Below are positions 25,595-35,553 of a stretch of 64,000 nt of DNA, in pieces. Numbering within the stretch: the stretch's first letter is position 1; every line of letters begins with the position of its first letter. The stretch is from Streptomyces sp. NBC_00286 (GTDB lineage Bacteria; Actinomycetota; Actinomycetes; Streptomycetales; Streptomycetaceae). A model generated the notes under the pieces. It did no database searches and had not been told where the DNA came from. It saw only the letters and a program-made list of their open reading frames with translations. The stretch spans positions 9,307,501 to 9,371,500 of the forward strand of contig NZ_CP108054.1 in NCBI RefSeq assembly GCF_036173125.1, read 5' to 3'. Both the position numbers and the translations under genes were made by a program.

Positions 25595-26596
25595 ATGTCG
25601 CAGGTCACGGACCCGTACACGCCGGCCGGCGCTCAGCATCGGCTGGTGGACGTGCCCGGTGGCCGTATCCATCTGGTCGAGCAGGGCACAGGCCCGCTCG
25701 TCCTCCTGGTGCACGGCTTCCCCGAGTCCTGGTACTCCTGGCGCCACCAACTCCCCGCGCTCGCGGCGGCGGGCTACCGGGCCGTCGCCGTGGACGTACG
25801 CGGGTACGGGCGTTCCTCCAAGCCGCATGACATCGCGGCGTACCGGATGACGGCACACGTCGAGGACAACGCCGCGGTCGTACGCGCCCTCGGTGAGGAG
25901 ACCGCGGTGATCGTCGGCCACGACTGGGGCGCGACCATCGCGGCCCACTCCGCCCTGCTCCGGCCGGACGTCTTCACCGCCGTGGGCCTGCTCGGCGTCC
26001 CGTACGCACCACGGAGCGCGATGCGGCCGACCGACGTCTTCGCCAAGATCGGCGGGGACGAGGAGTTCTATGTCAGCTACTTCCAGGAGCCCGGCCGTGC
26101 GGAGGCGGAGATCGAGCCGGACGTACGGGACTGGCTGGCGGGCTTCTACGCCACGCTGTCCGCCGACACGATGCCCACGTCAGGGGACGGCAGCGTGTTC
26201 TTCATCCCCAAAGGCGGACAGTTCTCCGACCGATTCGTGAAGGACCGGCCGTCCTGGCTCACCGACGCGGAACTCGACTACTACGCGGGCGAGTTCGAGC
26301 GCACCGGACTCACCGGAGCACTCAACCGCTACCGCAACGTCGACCGGGACTGGGAGGACCTCGCCGAGTGGGACGGGGCCCCCATCACCCAGCCGTCCCT
26401 TTTCCTCGCCGGCGAAAAGGACGCCTCCCTCGCCTGGCTGGCCGACGCGGTCAAGGCCTTCCCGACGACGCTCCCCGGCCTGGTCTCGTCCCACATCCTC
26501 GAGGACTGCGGCCACTGGGTGCAGCAGGAACGCCCCGAGGAGGTGGGCCGGCTCCTGGTGGCGTGGCTGGGTTCACTCCGCCTCGCCGTTCGGTGA
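25595..26596 (+). CDS. Epoxide hydrolase-like alpha/beta hydrolase
   Basis: The 333-residue enzyme has the epoxide hydrolase pattern: oxyanion motif HGFPESW (40-46), nucleophile Asp110 in GHDWGA, a cap region with Tyr residues (VSYFQEPG and LDYYAGEF) that can activate the ring, an acid Asp in AGEKDASL and the final His in CGHWVQQE. It would open epoxides to diols in the cytoplasm. GAGGAGG lies just before the ATG at 25595. It ends 3 bases from the convergent DUF2071 gene. Confidence 0.85.
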   Translation: MSQVTDPYTPAGAQHRLVDVPGGRIHLVEQGTGPLVLLVHGFPESWYSWRHQLPALAAAGYRAVAVDVRGYGRSSKPHDIAAYRMTAHVEDNAAVVRALGEETAVIVGHDWGATIAAHSALLRPDVFTAVGLLGVPYAPRSAMRPTDVFAKIGGDEEFYVSYFQEPGRAEAEIEPDVRDWLAGFYATLSADTMPTSGDGSVFFIPKGGQFSDRFVKDRPSWLTDAELDYYAGEFERTGLTGALNRYRNVDRDWEDLAEWDGAPITQPSLFLAGEKDASLAWLADAVKAFPTTLPGLVSSHILEDCGHWVQQERPEEVGRLLVAWLGSLRLAVR

Positions 26597-26599
26597 TCA

Positions 26600-27352
26600 T
26601 TACGGAGTCGGGATGCCCGCCGGGCGGGACGGGCGGCCGAGGAGGACCGGGACGCCGGGGGAGTAGAGGACGCTGACCGGGGCGTCGGTGGGTGCCGGCA
26701 GGCCGGCCGCGGTGATCAGGTTCTCCTCGCAGGTGAGCAGGTCGGCGCGGTGCAGCGGCCAGCGCGGGTGGTCGTTCGGGAGGTACGACGCCGAGCCGAA
26801 GAAGGCGTTGTGCATGCCCCAGCGGGCGGTGAGGAAATGCTCCAACTCGGTTGGTTCCTCGATGCGTTCACCGGCCCGTACGGCGATCCGGCTGTACGCG
26901 CCGCGCGGGCCGGGCCAGCGGCGGGAACTGCTGTACGTCACGATGTCGCCGGCGGAGCGGACGGTCATCCGGGACCACAGGTACGGCAGCCGGAAGCCAA
27001 GGCGGCCCATCACCACCGGGATCAGCCGCGAGGCATCCATCGAGCGGAAGACGACACCGCGACGCCCGTGCGCGTCCACCGAGTACAGCCGCACATTGGT
27101 CTCCGGGAAGGTCCCCAGATACGGCACCCCGGGCAGCCGCAGCCAGCCGACCCGGTGCATCCGGAAGGCGACGAGCCCGACATACGTCACTCCGTCATGC
27201 GTGTCGGGAACGGTTCCCCTCGGCAACAGCCCCGCCACGACGGCCGGTTCGACGGCCCAGTGGACGAAGGCGAGGTCGAGCCATTGCTGGGTGAGGAGGG
27301 GAGTGCGTATGAGGGTGGGGGCGTCGGGGGTGACGGGGGTCGGCTTCTGCAC
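26600..27352 (-). CDS. YqjF/DUF2071 family protein
   Basis: The 250-residue protein matches DUF2071 (YqjF): WLDLAFVHWAVEP near the start, then VGLVAFRMHRVGWLRLPG and YLGTFPETNVRLYS, and FLTARWGMHNAFFG. The function is unknown; the fold resembles acetoacetate decarboxylase. The GTG at 27352 is the best start but has no clear ribosome site. It begins 4 bases after a very short possible open frame and may be coupled to it. Confidence 0.7.
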   Translation of the reverse strand: MQKPTPVTPDAPTLIRTPLLTQQWLDLAFVHWAVEPAVVAGLLPRGTVPDTHDGVTYVGLVAFRMHRVGWLRLPGVPYLGTFPETNVRLYSVDAHGRRGVVFRSMDASRLIPVVMGRLGFRLPYLWSRMTVRSAGDIVTYSSSRRWPGPRGAYSRIAVRAGERIEEPTELEHFLTARWGMHNAFFGSASYLPNDHPRWPLHRADLLTCEENLITAAGLPAPTDAPVSVLYSPGVPVLLGRPSRPAGIPTP

Positions 27353-27356
27353 GGGG

Positions 27357-27467
27357 TCAGGATGGCAGAGGGGGGTGGTGGCGGCGGGTGACGATGTCGG
27401 GGTTGCGGTAGTGGTTGAGCGCTCTGGTGAGTCGGGTGCGTTCGAACTCGGCCGCGGAGTCGACCAC
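27357..27467 (-). CDS. Possible 36-aa open frame or gene remnant
   Basis: Between the DUF4142 and DUF2071 genes one frame has almost pure G/C third positions. It would encode VVDSAAEFERTRLTRALNHY and then RNPDIVTRRHHPPLPS before TGA at 27357. The same frame reads on upstream for six more codons to a stop at about 27485, with no good ribosome site for the GTG at 27467. It may be a small gene with another start, or the tail of a deleted gene. No family is recognised. Confidence 0.3.
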   Translation of the reverse strand: MVDSAAEFERTRLTRALNHYRNPDIVTRRHHPPLPS

Positions 27468-27504
27468 CCGCGCCAGCCGCTCTCCTCACCTCCCGGTGAT
27501 CGGC

Positions 27505-28200
27505 TCAGCGTTCGTCCGTGGAGCGTCGGTTCGCGACGGCCATGCGCCAGCCGATGACCATGAGCACGCCACCGCTGCCGAGTGCGGCGACACCCAGGAG
27601 GGCCTGGCGGTCGTCGCGGGTGTCCCGCTGCCCGCCGGCCTCCGCGTGTTCGGCCCCGGGGCTCGACTCCGTACGGCAGGTGGCTGCCGCCCGTAGCATC
27701 CGCAGATGCCCGGCCACCACCGGCCGGGCGGCCCACGCCGCGGCCTTGACCTCGGGGGTCGAGCCCCACTCGAGCTGCTGGTCGATGAGCGCCAGGGTCC
27801 TCTGGTGCGCGGCCCGCCGGGCGTCGAGCCAGGCCTCGTCATACTCGGGGGTGCCGACGTCGGCCTTGACCTCGGTGAGTTCCTGCCGCTGGTCGGCGGT
27901 AGGCCTGTCGGGCAGGTGGACGCCCAGCCTGTCGGCCAGGGCCCAGTCGTGACGGCCAAGCCGGGTGTGGTCTTCCACCAGGGTTGCGGCTGCCTTCTTC
28001 ACACAGTCGGTGGAAGCGTCCCGGCGGGCGTCCTCGGCGGCGGCGACCTCGGCGAGGTGGGCCTGATGCGCCGCGCGCAGGAATGCGTGGTCGGGCCTGG
28101 ACAGCCAGGGGCGCTCGTCGGCGATGGCGGGGGCGGCGGATGCTCCGCCGGACAGGGCGAGGAGGGTGAGGACCGCGGGAGCCCAGCGCTTCGCTTGCAT
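27505..28200 (-). CDS. DUF4142 exported/membrane protein
   Basis: The 231-residue protein has a signal peptide (APAVLTLLALSGGASAAPAIA, about residues 9-29), the four-helix DUF4142 domain (FLRAAHQAHLAEVAAAEDA, LVEDHTRLGRHDWALAD, YDEAWLDARRAAHQRTL), then a polar linker and a C-terminal hydrophobic segment (ALLGVAALGSGGVLMVIGW) that would anchor it. The fold is ferritin-like and the function unknown. The ATG at 28200 is chosen to give a proper signal peptide. Confidence 0.75.
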   Translation of the reverse strand: MQAKRWAPAVLTLLALSGGASAAPAIADERPWLSRPDHAFLRAAHQAHLAEVAAAEDARRDASTDCVKKAAATLVEDHTRLGRHDWALADRLGVHLPDRPTADQRQELTEVKADVGTPEYDEAWLDARRAAHQRTLALIDQQLEWGSTPEVKAAAWAARPVVAGHLRMLRAAATCRTESSPGAEHAEAGGQRDTRDDRQALLGVAALGSGGVLMVIGWRMAVANRRSTDER

Positions 28201-28354
28201 GGTGCATCCGTTCGTCTCGGCTGTGGGGCTGGTGCGGTGCGCCCGCAAGGGGCTGGTGATGACCATTCACACGCAAGGTGGTCGGTGCGTCACTTTGGGT
28301 GGCGCAAATGGGGGTGCGGGGACGGGCTCGGTGGCGTGAGCCTCGGGCGACCGT

Positions 28355-28409
28355 CCGTTGCCCGACGCCCGACGCCCGACGCCCGTTGCCCGACGCCCGA
28401 CGCCCGACG
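28355..28409. repeat. Nested 7-bp/28-bp tandem repeat
   Basis: Units of CCCGACG run from 28361 to 28409, interrupted by CCCGTTG, so the array reads as CCCGTTG plus three CCCGACG, twice (the first base of the array is changed). The surrounding 348-base gap between the DUF4142 and F420-reductase-like genes has no gene that I can support; the promoter of the downstream gene must lie after the array. Confidence 0.75.
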
Positions 28410-28548
28410 CACGCGACGCCATCGCTCGTCGCGATCGTCTGTCGCCCGTCGGCGGTCGTTTCGGCGGCGCTTATCCGGAAACTCCGTCTGCAGATCGCGG
28501 GAGGTTCCAGCGGCCGCCCGCAGACTCCGACCGGCAGGGGGAAACACC

Positions 28549-29178
28549 ATGCGCATCGGGATTATCGGAGCCGGTCGCGTCGGCTCCACACTCGCCAGGA
28601 AGCTGGCCGGGATCGGCCATGAGGTCGCCATCGCCAACTCGCGTGGCCCCGAGACGTTGAAGGACCTGGTCTCGGGGATCAGCGGGCCGATCACGGCCGT
28701 TACGGCTCAGGAGGCCGCGCGGTACGGGCAACTGGTTGTCGTCGCGATTCCCTATGGGCGGATCAGCGAGCTGCCAATCGCTGACCTGCGCGACAAGGTG
28801 GTCGTCGACGCCTGCAACTACTTTCCTGAGCGGGACGGTCACGATCCCGATCTGGACGAGGATCGGACCACCTCCAGCGAGAAGCTGCGGGCTCTTACCG
28901 GGGCCGATCTTGTGAAGGCCTTCAACGCCGTTCACTGGGAGAACCTGCGCGACCGTGGGCGCCCGAAGGGGGACCCCGCTCGGCTGGCCATTCCCTTGTC
29001 CGGGGACGACGAGGAGGCCAAGGCGGTGGTTGCGGGGCTGATCCGGGACCTTGGCTTCGATCCGGTGGACGCCGGTTACCTGGGCCGCGGTGGTCGCCGG
29101 CACCAGCCTGGTGCCACGGCCTTCAGCGCCGAACTCTCCGCCGCGGAGCTGGACGCCTTGGTGCACGCCGCCGTCTGA
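28549..29178 (+). CDS. NADPH:F420 reductase-like dinucleotide-binding protein
   Basis: The 209-residue Rossmann protein starts MRIGIIGAGRVGSTLARKLA, with the GxGxxG loop at residues 7-12, and is of the same type as archaeal F420H2:NADP oxidoreductase (SRGPETL for NADP phosphate, VVVAIPYGRI, DACNYF, KAFNAVHW). In actinobacteria such proteins may reduce F420 or other NADP-linked substrates; some are only called NAD(P)-binding. AGGGGGAAACACC precedes the ATG. Confidence 0.75.
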   Translation: MRIGIIGAGRVGSTLARKLAGIGHEVAIANSRGPETLKDLVSGISGPITAVTAQEAARYGQLVVVAIPYGRISELPIADLRDKVVVDACNYFPERDGHDPDLDEDRTTSSEKLRALTGADLVKAFNAVHWENLRDRGRPKGDPARLAIPLSGDDEEAKAVVAGLIRDLGFDPVDAGYLGRGGRRHQPGATAFSAELSAAELDALVHAAV

Positions 29179-29182
29179 AGGC

Positions 29183-29381
29183 GGGGGTTCTTTTCCCCAG
29201 CCCCGCCCCTTCCCGAAACTGGGGGCTGCGCCCCCAGGCCCCCTGCCTCCGGCGGGTGCGGAACCCACCGGCGGTGGGTGGGGCGCCTATTGGGGTGGGA
29301 TGTTGGGATCGTGTGCGGCTGCGGGTGCGTTGTGGCTGGTCGCGCAGTTCCCCGCGCCCCTAAAAAACCTGCGACTGCTCG
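29183..29381. repeat. Dispersed GC-rich repeat elements in a 516-base gap
   Basis: Two repeat types common between Streptomyces genes lie here: CTGGGGGCTGCGCCCCCAG with flanks at about 29219-29240, and GCTGGTCGCGCAGTTCCCCG followed by CGCCCCTAAAA at 29336-29364. The second shares its core with the elements at 11721 and 25378. The element runs directly into the truncated gene at 29382, so it may mark a deletion end-point. The rest of the gap up to 29694 shows no other gene. Confidence 0.6.
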
Positions 29382-29504
29382 CACCGCGTCGAACCGCACC
29401 TCGCCGTCGACCCGCTCGCGCAGCGCCGCCGCCAGTGCCGCAGGGTCGACCGGCGGACCGGGCCGCCTGCTCATGACGGGATCGGGCAGGCCCTGCACGC
29501 CCAT
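29382..29504 (-). pseudogene. N-terminal remnant of an FAD-linked oxidase
   Basis: A GGAGGAGG ribosome site and ATG (29504) start a good coding frame of 41 codons ending in DPAALAAALRERVDGEVRFD and AV, which looks like the beginning of FAD-binding and (Fe-S)-binding oxidases of the GlcD/lactate-dehydrogenase type. Similarity stops at 29382, where the dispersed repeat begins; the frame then continues through non-coding sequence. The FAD domain and everything after it are missing, so this is a truncated gene. Confidence 0.5.
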
Positions 29505-29694
29505 GAAGTCCTCCTCCTGGCCTCGGCCGCCGGATCCGCCAGGCGGCCAAGGCGTCCAAGTGGTACGGGCCCGTCGAGTACCCAGCAGCCGCCCGCGCAT
29601 GGCGCCGAGCCCGCGCGGGTACACGCAAGGACGCGTACGTGACTCGGTTCCGCGCCCATCGCCCCCGCACGGCCGAACCGCTCAGGGAGCCACC

Positions 29695-30840
29695 GTGAAG
29701 CTCTCGTTCCTGGACCCGCTCTTCTCCCGCCCCGGCCCGTGGGCGAGCGTCCACCTCGACACCTCCCGGGACATCGACGAACCCGACAAGGCGATCGATC
29801 TGCGCTGGCGCCACCTGCGGGACTCGCTGCGCGACCAGGGGACGGACGCGGCCACCGTCTCCGCCCTGGACGCGGCGGTCGGCACCGGCCGTGACCTGCC
29901 CGGCCGGTACGGGCAGGCCCTGTTCGCCGCGCACGGCCGCCTCGTCCTGGTGGCGGACCTGCCCGACCCGCCCGTACGCGACACGGCCCGCTTCGACGAC
30001 CTGCCCGACACTCTGCCGCTGGCGCTGCAGCGCGCACCGGACATCCCGTACGTGGCCGTCGCCCTCACCCGACGCGTCTCGGACGTGAAGGACGGAAAGG
30101 GCGAGAAGGACAAGAAGGGCGAGTGCGTCTCGGTCGTCGCCGAAAGCGGTCGGTGGCCCGTCAGCCGGGTCGCGCCGGGACCACGGCTCGACCGCGTGGT
30201 GCCGGTGGAGGACTGGCCGCGCACGGCACCCCGTATCGCCCAGGAAGTGGACGAACTCGCCGGACGGCACGGGGCCGAGCTCGTAGTGCTCCGCCGGGAC
30301 GAGGGCGACGCCTGGCTGTCGGGCGTCCTGGTCAACCGCATGCCCATCCACCTCCAGAACCGCACGACCGTCATCGAGAGCAGCCCCGGCGCGGCGGCCG
30401 ACACCACCCCCGGTCGGCCCCTGATGGAGACGGAAGTGGCCCGCACCCTGGACGGCCGGCTGAGCGGACCCGACCGCCTCCAGCTGGACACCTTCCTCGC
30501 CCAGCGCGCCAGGCACCGCCAGAAGTCCGAGGGCGTCCCCGCCGCCGTCACCGCCCTGCAACGCGGCCGCGCCCGAGCCCTCCTGCTCGCCCGCTCCCCA
30601 CGGCTCCCGGAGCGGCTGTGGGTGGGCGCGGAACCGTACCAAATCGCCCTGTCTGCCGAGGAGTTGGCGGCATTCGGGGTGAAGTCCGTACGTGATCAGC
30701 CAGCCGACGCCGCCTTGCTGCACGCCAGCGCCCGCACCGGAGCCGAGCTGATCGTGGTGGACCCGGACCGGGTCCCGCTGACCGACGGGGTGGGTGTGCT
30801 GCTGCGTTATCGCGAGCCGGGGGACATGGCCGTGGAGTGA
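29695..30840 (+). CDS. Rv2629/Vms1-type release-factor-like protein
   Basis: The 381-residue protein is of the baeRF/Rv2629 group, which has an eRF1-like fold and is linked to ribosome rescue or dormancy in mycobacteria. Visible features are the N-terminal WASVHLDTSRDIDEPDKAID, the middle RLDRVVPVEDWPRTAPRIAQ and a C-terminal release-factor-like domain with GAELIVVDPDRV and GVGVLLRY. There is no GGQ motif at the usual place. The GTG at 29695 is preceded by CAGGGAGCCACC. It overlaps the following hydrolase frame if that gene starts at 30837. Confidence 0.7.
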   Translation: MKLSFLDPLFSRPGPWASVHLDTSRDIDEPDKAIDLRWRHLRDSLRDQGTDAATVSALDAAVGTGRDLPGRYGQALFAAHGRLVLVADLPDPPVRDTARFDDLPDTLPLALQRAPDIPYVAVALTRRVSDVKDGKGEKDKKGECVSVVAESGRWPVSRVAPGPRLDRVVPVEDWPRTAPRIAQEVDELAGRHGAELVVLRRDEGDAWLSGVLVNRMPIHLQNRTTVIESSPGAAADTTPGRPLMETEVARTLDGRLSGPDRLQLDTFLAQRARHRQKSEGVPAAVTALQRGRARALLLARSPRLPERLWVGAEPYQIALSAEELAAFGVKSVRDQPADAALLHASARTGAELIVVDPDRVPLTDGVGVLLRYREPGDMAVE

Positions 30841-30875
30841 GGCGCGGAGTAAGGGTCTCGGCGTACAGGAAGAAG

Positions 30876-31556
30876 ATGATCCCGATGATCTCCCAGTTGG
30901 TTGCGATACCGGCCGACGAGGTGACGCTGGCCGGTGACCTCGTACTTCCCGCGCAGGCCAGGGCGATGGTGCTGTTCGCGCACGGCAGCGGCAGCTCACG
31001 GCACAGTCCGCGCAACCGCATGGTGGCCACGGAACTGCGTACGGCCGGACTCGGCACCCTGCTCATGGATCTGCTCAGCGAACGCGAGGACGCCCGGGAC
31101 GCCCTGACGGCCGAGCACCGCTTCGACATCCCGCTGCTGGGGCGACGCCTGGTCGCCGCCATCGACTGGCTGGACGGACAGGCCGAGGCGAGAGGGCTCC
31201 CGATCGCGTTGTTCGGCGCCAGTACGGGCGCGGCGGCAGCCCTGGTGGCCGCGGCCGAGCGACCCGAGCGTGTACTGACTGTCGTGTCGCGAGGCGGACG
31301 GCCCGATCTGGCGGGCGACGCCCTGGAACGCGTACGAGCTCCAGTACTGCTCATCGTCGGCGGCCGGGACCGCCAGGTGCTCGGGCTCAACGAGGAGGCG
31401 GCCGGGCGGCTGCGGGCCCCGCATTCCCTGCATGTGGTGCCGGGCGCCACGCACCTCTTCGAGGAGCCGGGCACGCTGGAAGAGGTCGCGCGGACCGCCA
31501 AGGAGTGGTGCGTGGAGCGCGTACGGACCGCGGGGGAGGCCGGCGAGCAGCGGTGA
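30876..31556 (+). CDS. Dienelactone hydrolase-like alpha/beta hydrolase
   Basis: This hydrolase of about 226 residues has VLFAHGSGSSRHSPRN as oxyanion region, the nucleophile elbow GASTGAAAAL, an acid in GGRDRQVL and the final His in VPGATHLFEEPG. In other actinobacteria this type is often joined to a phosphoribosyltransferase domain like the one at 10465. The substrate is unknown. Starts at 30837 (GTG overlapping the previous stop), 30876 and 30885 are all possible; AGGAAG supports the last two. Confidence 0.75.
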   Translation: MIPMISQLVAIPADEVTLAGDLVLPAQARAMVLFAHGSGSSRHSPRNRMVATELRTAGLGTLLMDLLSEREDARDALTAEHRFDIPLLGRRLVAAIDWLDGQAEARGLPIALFGASTGAAAALVAAAERPERVLTVVSRGGRPDLAGDALERVRAPVLLIVGGRDRQVLGLNEEAAGRLRAPHSLHVVPGATHLFEEPGTLEEVARTAKEWCVERVRTAGEAGEQR

Positions 31557-31592
31557 CGGTTTCCGGGGGCCGGGCCGAGGTACCCGAGCCCC

Positions 31593-32255
31593 GTGTTTCT
31601 GCTGCGACCTCCCGGCGTCTACGCGCCGCAGGGCGACACCTGGCTGCTGGCCAGGGCCCTGCGGCTGGCGGCGATGCGGCCCGGTGCCCGGGTGCTGGAC
31701 ATCGGCACCGGCACCGGCGCGCTGGCCCTTGCCGCGGCACAGGCGGGCGCGGGCCGGGTGACGGCGGTGGACCTCTCGCCGTGGGCGGTGCTGGCGGCCC
31801 GGTTCAACGCGACGGTGCGGCGGGTCCCGGTGCGTGTGCTCAGGGGCGATCTGACGCGTCCGGTCACGGGAGAGACGTTCGACGTGGTCCTGGCCAACCC
31901 GCCGTACGTGCCCGCGCCCGGAGGTCCGGTATCGCGCGGGGGAGCGGCCCTGGCGTGGGACGCGGGGCCCGACGGCAGGGCGTTGGTGGACCGCATCTGC
32001 ACCGCCGCCCCGCCATGCCTCGCGCCCGGCGGGATGCTGCTGATGGTGCACTCGGCCCTGTGCGGCGTCGAAGAGACGCTCGCCCGCCTGCGTGACGACG
32101 GGCTCAAGGCGGCGGCGGTCGACCGCGCCACGGTCCCGTTCGGCCCGGTGCTGCGCTCTCGAGCCGCCGAACTCCGCGCCCACGGGCTGATCGACCCTGG
32201 ACAGGACACGGAGGAGCTGGTGGTGATCCGTGCCGACCAACCACGCCGACTCTGA
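31593..32255 (+). CDS. HemK2-like N5-glutamine methyltransferase family protein
   Basis: The 220-residue SAM-dependent methyltransferase has the SAM loop VLDIGTGTGALALAAA, an acidic ribose-binding stretch VTAVDLS, and the catalytic NPPY motif (DVVLANPPYVPAP) found in enzymes that methylate glutamine or other amide groups, as in release-factor methylation. Its closeness to a release-factor-like gene two genes upstream is suggestive only. The GTG at 31593 has no strong ribosome site. The end overlaps the CDSGH gene by 26 bases. Confidence 0.8.
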   Translation: MFLLRPPGVYAPQGDTWLLARALRLAAMRPGARVLDIGTGTGALALAAAQAGAGRVTAVDLSPWAVLAARFNATVRRVPVRVLRGDLTRPVTGETFDVVLANPPYVPAPGGPVSRGGAALAWDAGPDGRALVDRICTAAPPCLAPGGMLLMVHSALCGVEETLARLRDDGLKAAAVDRATVPFGPVLRSRAAELRAHGLIDPGQDTEELVVIRADQPRRL

Positions 32256-32445
32256 GCGTCCGCGACGCCCGCGTCGCGTCGTTGTCGTACCGGACGGCCC
32301 GATCCTCATCGAGGGCCCGGTCGAGGTCGAACTCGACGACGGCCGCCGCCTCGTCTCCGACCGCTTCGTGGTGGCGCTGTGCGCCTGCCGACGCAGCGGT
32401 ACGTACCCGTGGTGCGATACGAGCCACCGGAGCCGCCGCCCGTGA
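32230..32445 (+). CDS. CDGSH iron-sulfur domain protein
   Basis: The 71-residue protein has the CDGSH-type 2Fe-2S motif CACRRSGTYPWCDTSH near its end: three Cys and one His as ligands. It probably carries electrons or clusters. The GTG start lies inside the end of the methyltransferase gene, so the two are coupled. The stop codon falls inside a 20-bp tandem duplication. A heme-oxygenase-fold iron enzyme lies convergently next to it, a pairing that suggests that they work together. Confidence 0.8.
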   Translation: MPTNHADSERPRRPRRVVVVPDGPILIEGPVEVELDDGRRLVSDRFVVALCACRRSGTYPWCDTSHRSRRP

Positions 32446-32480
32446 CGCCATCGTCTTCGGCGTGACGCCATCGTCTTCGG
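32441..32480. repeat. Perfect 20-bp tandem duplication
   Basis: CGTGACGCCATCGTCTTCGG occurs twice in a row (32441-32460 and 32461-32480). The first copy contains the stop codon of the CDGSH gene. It looks like a recent slippage or duplication event. Confidence 0.9.
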
Positions 32481-32532
32481 CAGGGCGGCCTTCGACCGGG
32501 CCGCCTCGGAAGGACCGTCCTCGAAAGGGCTG

Positions 32533-34602
<2,070 letters not shown>

Positions 34603-34736
34603 TTGCCGGCCTGATCACTCGCCCGAGTCCGAAGCGGACCGATCCGAGGCGGCCCGGTCCGAAGCGGTCAGGGCACCGTTCGCGAACGGCGATCGTCAGC
34701 CCTTGCCGCGCGTCCGCTCATGCCCGCGGCGTCCCC

Positions 34737-35489
34737 TCACGCCACGGCGTCCACGAGCATGAGCGCGGCCACCGCCAGGAGCACCCCCGCGAAGACACGC
34801 TGCAACAGCGGACCAGACACCTTCCCCGCCAGCCGCTTGCCGTCCCACGCACCCAGCACCGCCCCCGCCGCGAACGGCGCGACCGCCGCCCAGTCAACCG
34901 CCGCGGCGGAGGCGCCACGCAAGGTCAGGGAGGCCAGGGAATTGGTCGTGATGACCAGCAGGCTGGTACCGACGGCGGCCTGCATCTCGAAGGCCAGCAC
35001 GGTGACGAGCGCCGGCACCGCGAGGAAGCCCCCGCCGACTCCGAGCAGCCCGGTCAGCGCACCTAGACCCGCGCCAACTCCGGCCGCCCTGCCGGGCCGT
35101 AGCCCTGCCACGTCCCGTACGACCGTGCCGCCGGCCGGCCGCAGCATCCGCAAGCCCGCGACGGCTGCGACGCCGGCGAACGCGGCGGTCAGCAGCGGCT
35201 GCGGCAGACGTGCCGCCGCTGCCCCCGCCGCAGCGGCCGGCAGCAGCCCGGCCGCCGCGAACAACGCGCCCGCCTTCCACCGGACATGCCCGGCCCGGGC
35301 ATGCGCGTACAGGGCGGTGGCGGAGGTGGCGGTGACGATGAGGAGCCCGGCGGTCGTGGCGGCAGCCGGCGAGAAACCGAGCAGGTAGATCAGCGCGGGT
35401 ACGGCCAGGATGCTGCCACCCCCGCCCAGCGCACCGAGCGCCAGTCCGACCGCCCCTCCGGCGACCAACGCCAGAATCAGCGTGCTCAC
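34737..35489 (-). CDS. TauE/SafE family sulfite/anion exporter
   Basis: The 250-residue membrane protein has about eight hydrophobic segments and two copies of the family's Gly-rich signature (LGGGGSILAVPALIYLLG near residue 20, LGVGGGFLAVPALV near residue 150). It would export sulfite, thiosulfate or a related anion. In the staphylococcal cst operon a tauE gene sits with cstR and cstB in the same way. The GTG at 35489 is 64 bases downstream of the MBL gene; its ribosome site is weak, so it depends on the upstream promoter. Confidence 0.85.
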   Translation of the reverse strand: MSTLILALVAGGAVGLALGALGGGGSILAVPALIYLLGFSPAAATTAGLLIVTATSATALYAHARAGHVRWKAGALFAAAGLLPAAAAGAAAARLPQPLLTAAFAGVAAVAGLRMLRPAGGTVVRDVAGLRPGRAAGVGAGLGALTGLLGVGGGFLAVPALVTVLAFEMQAAVGTSLLVITTNSLASLTLRGASAAAVDWAAVAPFAAGAVLGAWDGKRLAGKVSGPLLQRVFAGVLLAVAALMLVDAVA

Positions 35490-35553
35490 GCAGTGACACC
35501 GCCGCCCGAGCCGGTGACGGGTACACCCGCGCCCGCCCACGAACCGATCACCT

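Noticed and set aside
28355..28409. A CRISPR array
   Set aside because: Units are 7 bases long with no unique spacers and no cas genes nearby; it is a simple tandem repeat.
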